A stretch of 32,091 nt of DNA, taken from the NCBI GenBank assembly GCA_022826125.1, contig JAJDVM010000251.1:1-32091 (forward strand). Reading direction: 5' to 3'. Positions within the stretch are counted from its first letter, which is position 1; each line of letters starts with the position of its first letter. This document shows positions 30,878 through 32,091 of the stretch, piece after piece. A program made the translations under genes and the position numbers. The DNA is from Defluviicoccus sp. Lineage in GTDB: Bacteria; Pseudomonadota; Alphaproteobacteria; MPNO01. The notes under the pieces were generated by a model. The model saw only the letters and a list, made by a program, of their open reading frames with translations. It was not told the origin of the DNA and made no database searches.

Positions 30878-32091
30878 ATGGGCTCCATGAAGGATGTCGT
30901 CCCCGTTCCGGACGACGGGGCGGTCCTGCCGGCCGAAGCCGTCGCCGCAATCACGAACAGCGACGCCTATCCGGAAACGAGCGGCTATTCGAAGAGCGTC
31001 GATTATGTCGATTTCGAAATTTACGGCAAACCCTTCACGCAGGTCGTCATGACACTGCGGCCGGAAACGCCGCGCCTGCACGAAGGCCGGCCCATCGTAA
31101 TCGTCGCGGGGGAGGGAGGAAGCGACAACGGCAACGGGTTCCTCGCGACCTACGAAGGCAGGGAGGGCATCGGCCCCTGGCTGGCGAGACGGGGCGTGAC
31201 CTTCGTGGCCGTGCCGCGTCTCGGCAGGTGGAATTTCTTCGCGGAAGGAGAAAGCGGAAGCTGGAAAGATATGCCGCTCGGCGAGCGCATGCCGGTTTTC
31301 GACCGCCACCGGTCGGAATACTGGTCGGCCGACGACTACACCACGCATGCGTCGCAGGGACAGGCGAGCCCGACCGGAAGCGATACCTACAGGCTGCCGA
31401 AAGAAGGCTCGGCGCTCTACGACCACATGCTCGCCGCCACGCCGGACGCCATGGTCGAAGGCTACCGGCGCGGCGTCCGATCGGCGCTCGCCGCCCTCGG
31501 GCTGCCGCGCGAAAAGGCGCTGCTGCTCTACTGGGGTTTTTCGACCGGCGGCCCGTTCCTGTGGGCGCTGGCGCGCTCGATCGCTCCGGACGGCATGCTC
31601 GGGTGGGGAACGTCGAGCACCGGCATCGCCTATTTCCACAGCCGCATCCGAACCGGACGTTTCGATTGGCCCTACGAGAACTCGGTGCTCCGGGTGCGCG
31701 AGCGCGGGCGGCCCGACTTCCGCTTCTACACCGAACATATCGATGACGAGACGCGCGAAGGCTGGTGGCTCAAGGCGCTGGCGGCGCCGCGGTTCAAATC
31801 GATCGAGGATACGACGATGTTCTACAACGCCGCGGCGCTCGCCGAGCATGCGGGACGGTTGTGGATCGCGGATTTCCTTCCCCGCGAAGTCCGCGATCGC
31901 GGCTTTGCGGCGCTGATGCGCGACATCGTCGAGCCCTGTTTTCCAGCGCCCAAACTGCGGACGGTCGCCGTATGGGAGATGAACGGGACGCTCGACCAGG
32001 TCATCCAGCCGGAAAAGGTCGATGCCGCGCGCGCGGTCATGGAGCCCTATTGCCGCCGCTACCGCGTCGCGCGCCTCGAGGGTCTTCGCCA
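30878..32091 (+). CDS. Alpha/beta-hydrolase-like protein L3 (runs off the right edge)
   Basis: At least 404 residues, open to the window end. The nucleophile elbow is Ser222 in 'WGFSTGGPF', matching the 'STGGPF' of L1 and L2. Upstream '[15 protein letters not shown]' takes the place of their 'THGGASDW'. A later '[16 protein letters not shown]' resembles 'HDWPNPFNDLLVRDW' in L2, so I read it as a distant third member of the large class. Alternatively it is an unrelated hydrolase with the same elbow. GGAGGAG precedes the ATG at 30878; a second in-frame ATG lies three codons on. It is transcribed away from the operon and probably shares its regulatory gap. The catalytic acid and base cannot be assigned. 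Confidence 0.75.
   Translation, partial: MGSMKDVVPVPDDGAVLPAEAVAAITNSDAYPETSGYSKSVDYVDFEIYGKPFTQVVMTLRPETPRLHEGRPIVIVAGEGGSDNGNGFLATYEGREGIGPWLARRGVTFVAVPRLGRWNFFAEGESGSWKDMPLGERMPVFDRHRSEYWSADDYTTHASQGQASPTGSDTYRLPKEGSALYDHMLAATPDAMVEGYRRGVRSALAALGLPREKALLLYWGFSTGGPFLWALARSIAPDGMLGWGTSSTGIAYFHSRIRTGRFDWPYENSVLRVRERGRPDFRFYTEHIDDETREGWWLKALAAPRFKSIEDTTMFYNAAALAEHAGRLWIADFLPREVRDRGFAALMRDIVEPCFPAPKLRTVAVWEMNGTLDQVIQPEKVDAARAVMEPYCRRYRVARLEGLR

Noticed and set aside
29560-31746. A 728-codon plus-strand frame over the ATPase genes and the start of L3
   Set aside because: It is antisense to two unmistakable ABC ATPases and out of frame with L3.
1-32091. CRISPR arrays, tandem repeats, riboswitches or rRNA
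   Set aside because: I looked for regularly spaced repeats and conserved RNA elements on both strands and saw none beyond the tRNA and the listed inverted repeats.

Overview
The window is GC-rich, densely packed bacterial DNA and fits an alphaproteobacterium. The evidence is high G+C, a palindromic intergenic repeat whose arms carry a sequence that recurs between genes in that class, a TAXI-type TRAP transporter, and many hydantoinase, amidase and LLM-flavin catabolic genes. I cannot name a genus. It reads as a catabolic accessory region rich in hydrolases and uptake systems, with a little genome debris.

Layout. (1) 1-966, minus strand: a haem-oxygenase-like diiron oxidase overlapping an aspartate dehydrogenase-like gene that runs off the left edge. 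(2) 967-2951: a palindromic repeat, an antitoxin-like gene with no toxin beside it, a MetE-C-type methyltransferase, and a VOC dioxygenase remnant with a stop codon where a tyrosine codon is expected. (3) 2952-11280: a thiamine-diphosphate enzyme (minus) divergent from a tight plus-strand operon of hydantoinase/oxoprolinase A and B subunits, an LLM flavin enzyme and a ketosteroid-dehydrogenase-like flavoprotein. (4) 11281-11735: tRNA-Ser(CGA) followed by a probable IS3-family remnant. (5) 11736-14636: a two-gene TAXI-TRAP transporter operon (minus), divergent from an ornithine cyclodeaminase family gene (14738-15730, plus). (6) 15757-30789: fourteen minus-strand genes in what looks like one 15-kb operon. 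(7) 30878-end: a divergent alpha/beta-hydrolase-like gene cut by the right edge.

The 15-kb block is the most interesting part. In transcription order it holds two Dpp/Opp-type ATPases, a small hydrolase (S1), a large hydrolase (L1), a second small (S2) and large (L2) hydrolase, an ABC solute-binding protein, two ABC permeases, two more small hydrolases (S3, S4), an amidase, a cyclic-amide ring-opening hydrolase of the barbiturase/cyanuric acid hydrolase family, and an Asp/Glu-racemase-family enzyme. S1-L1-S2-L2 looks like a duplicated gene pair with gaps of 2, 3 and 17 nt. My inference is a dedicated pathway that imports a family of related compounds by the ABC transporter and takes them apart in the cytoplasm by successive hydrolysis, including opening of a cyclic amide or imide. 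The substrate cannot be read from the sequence.
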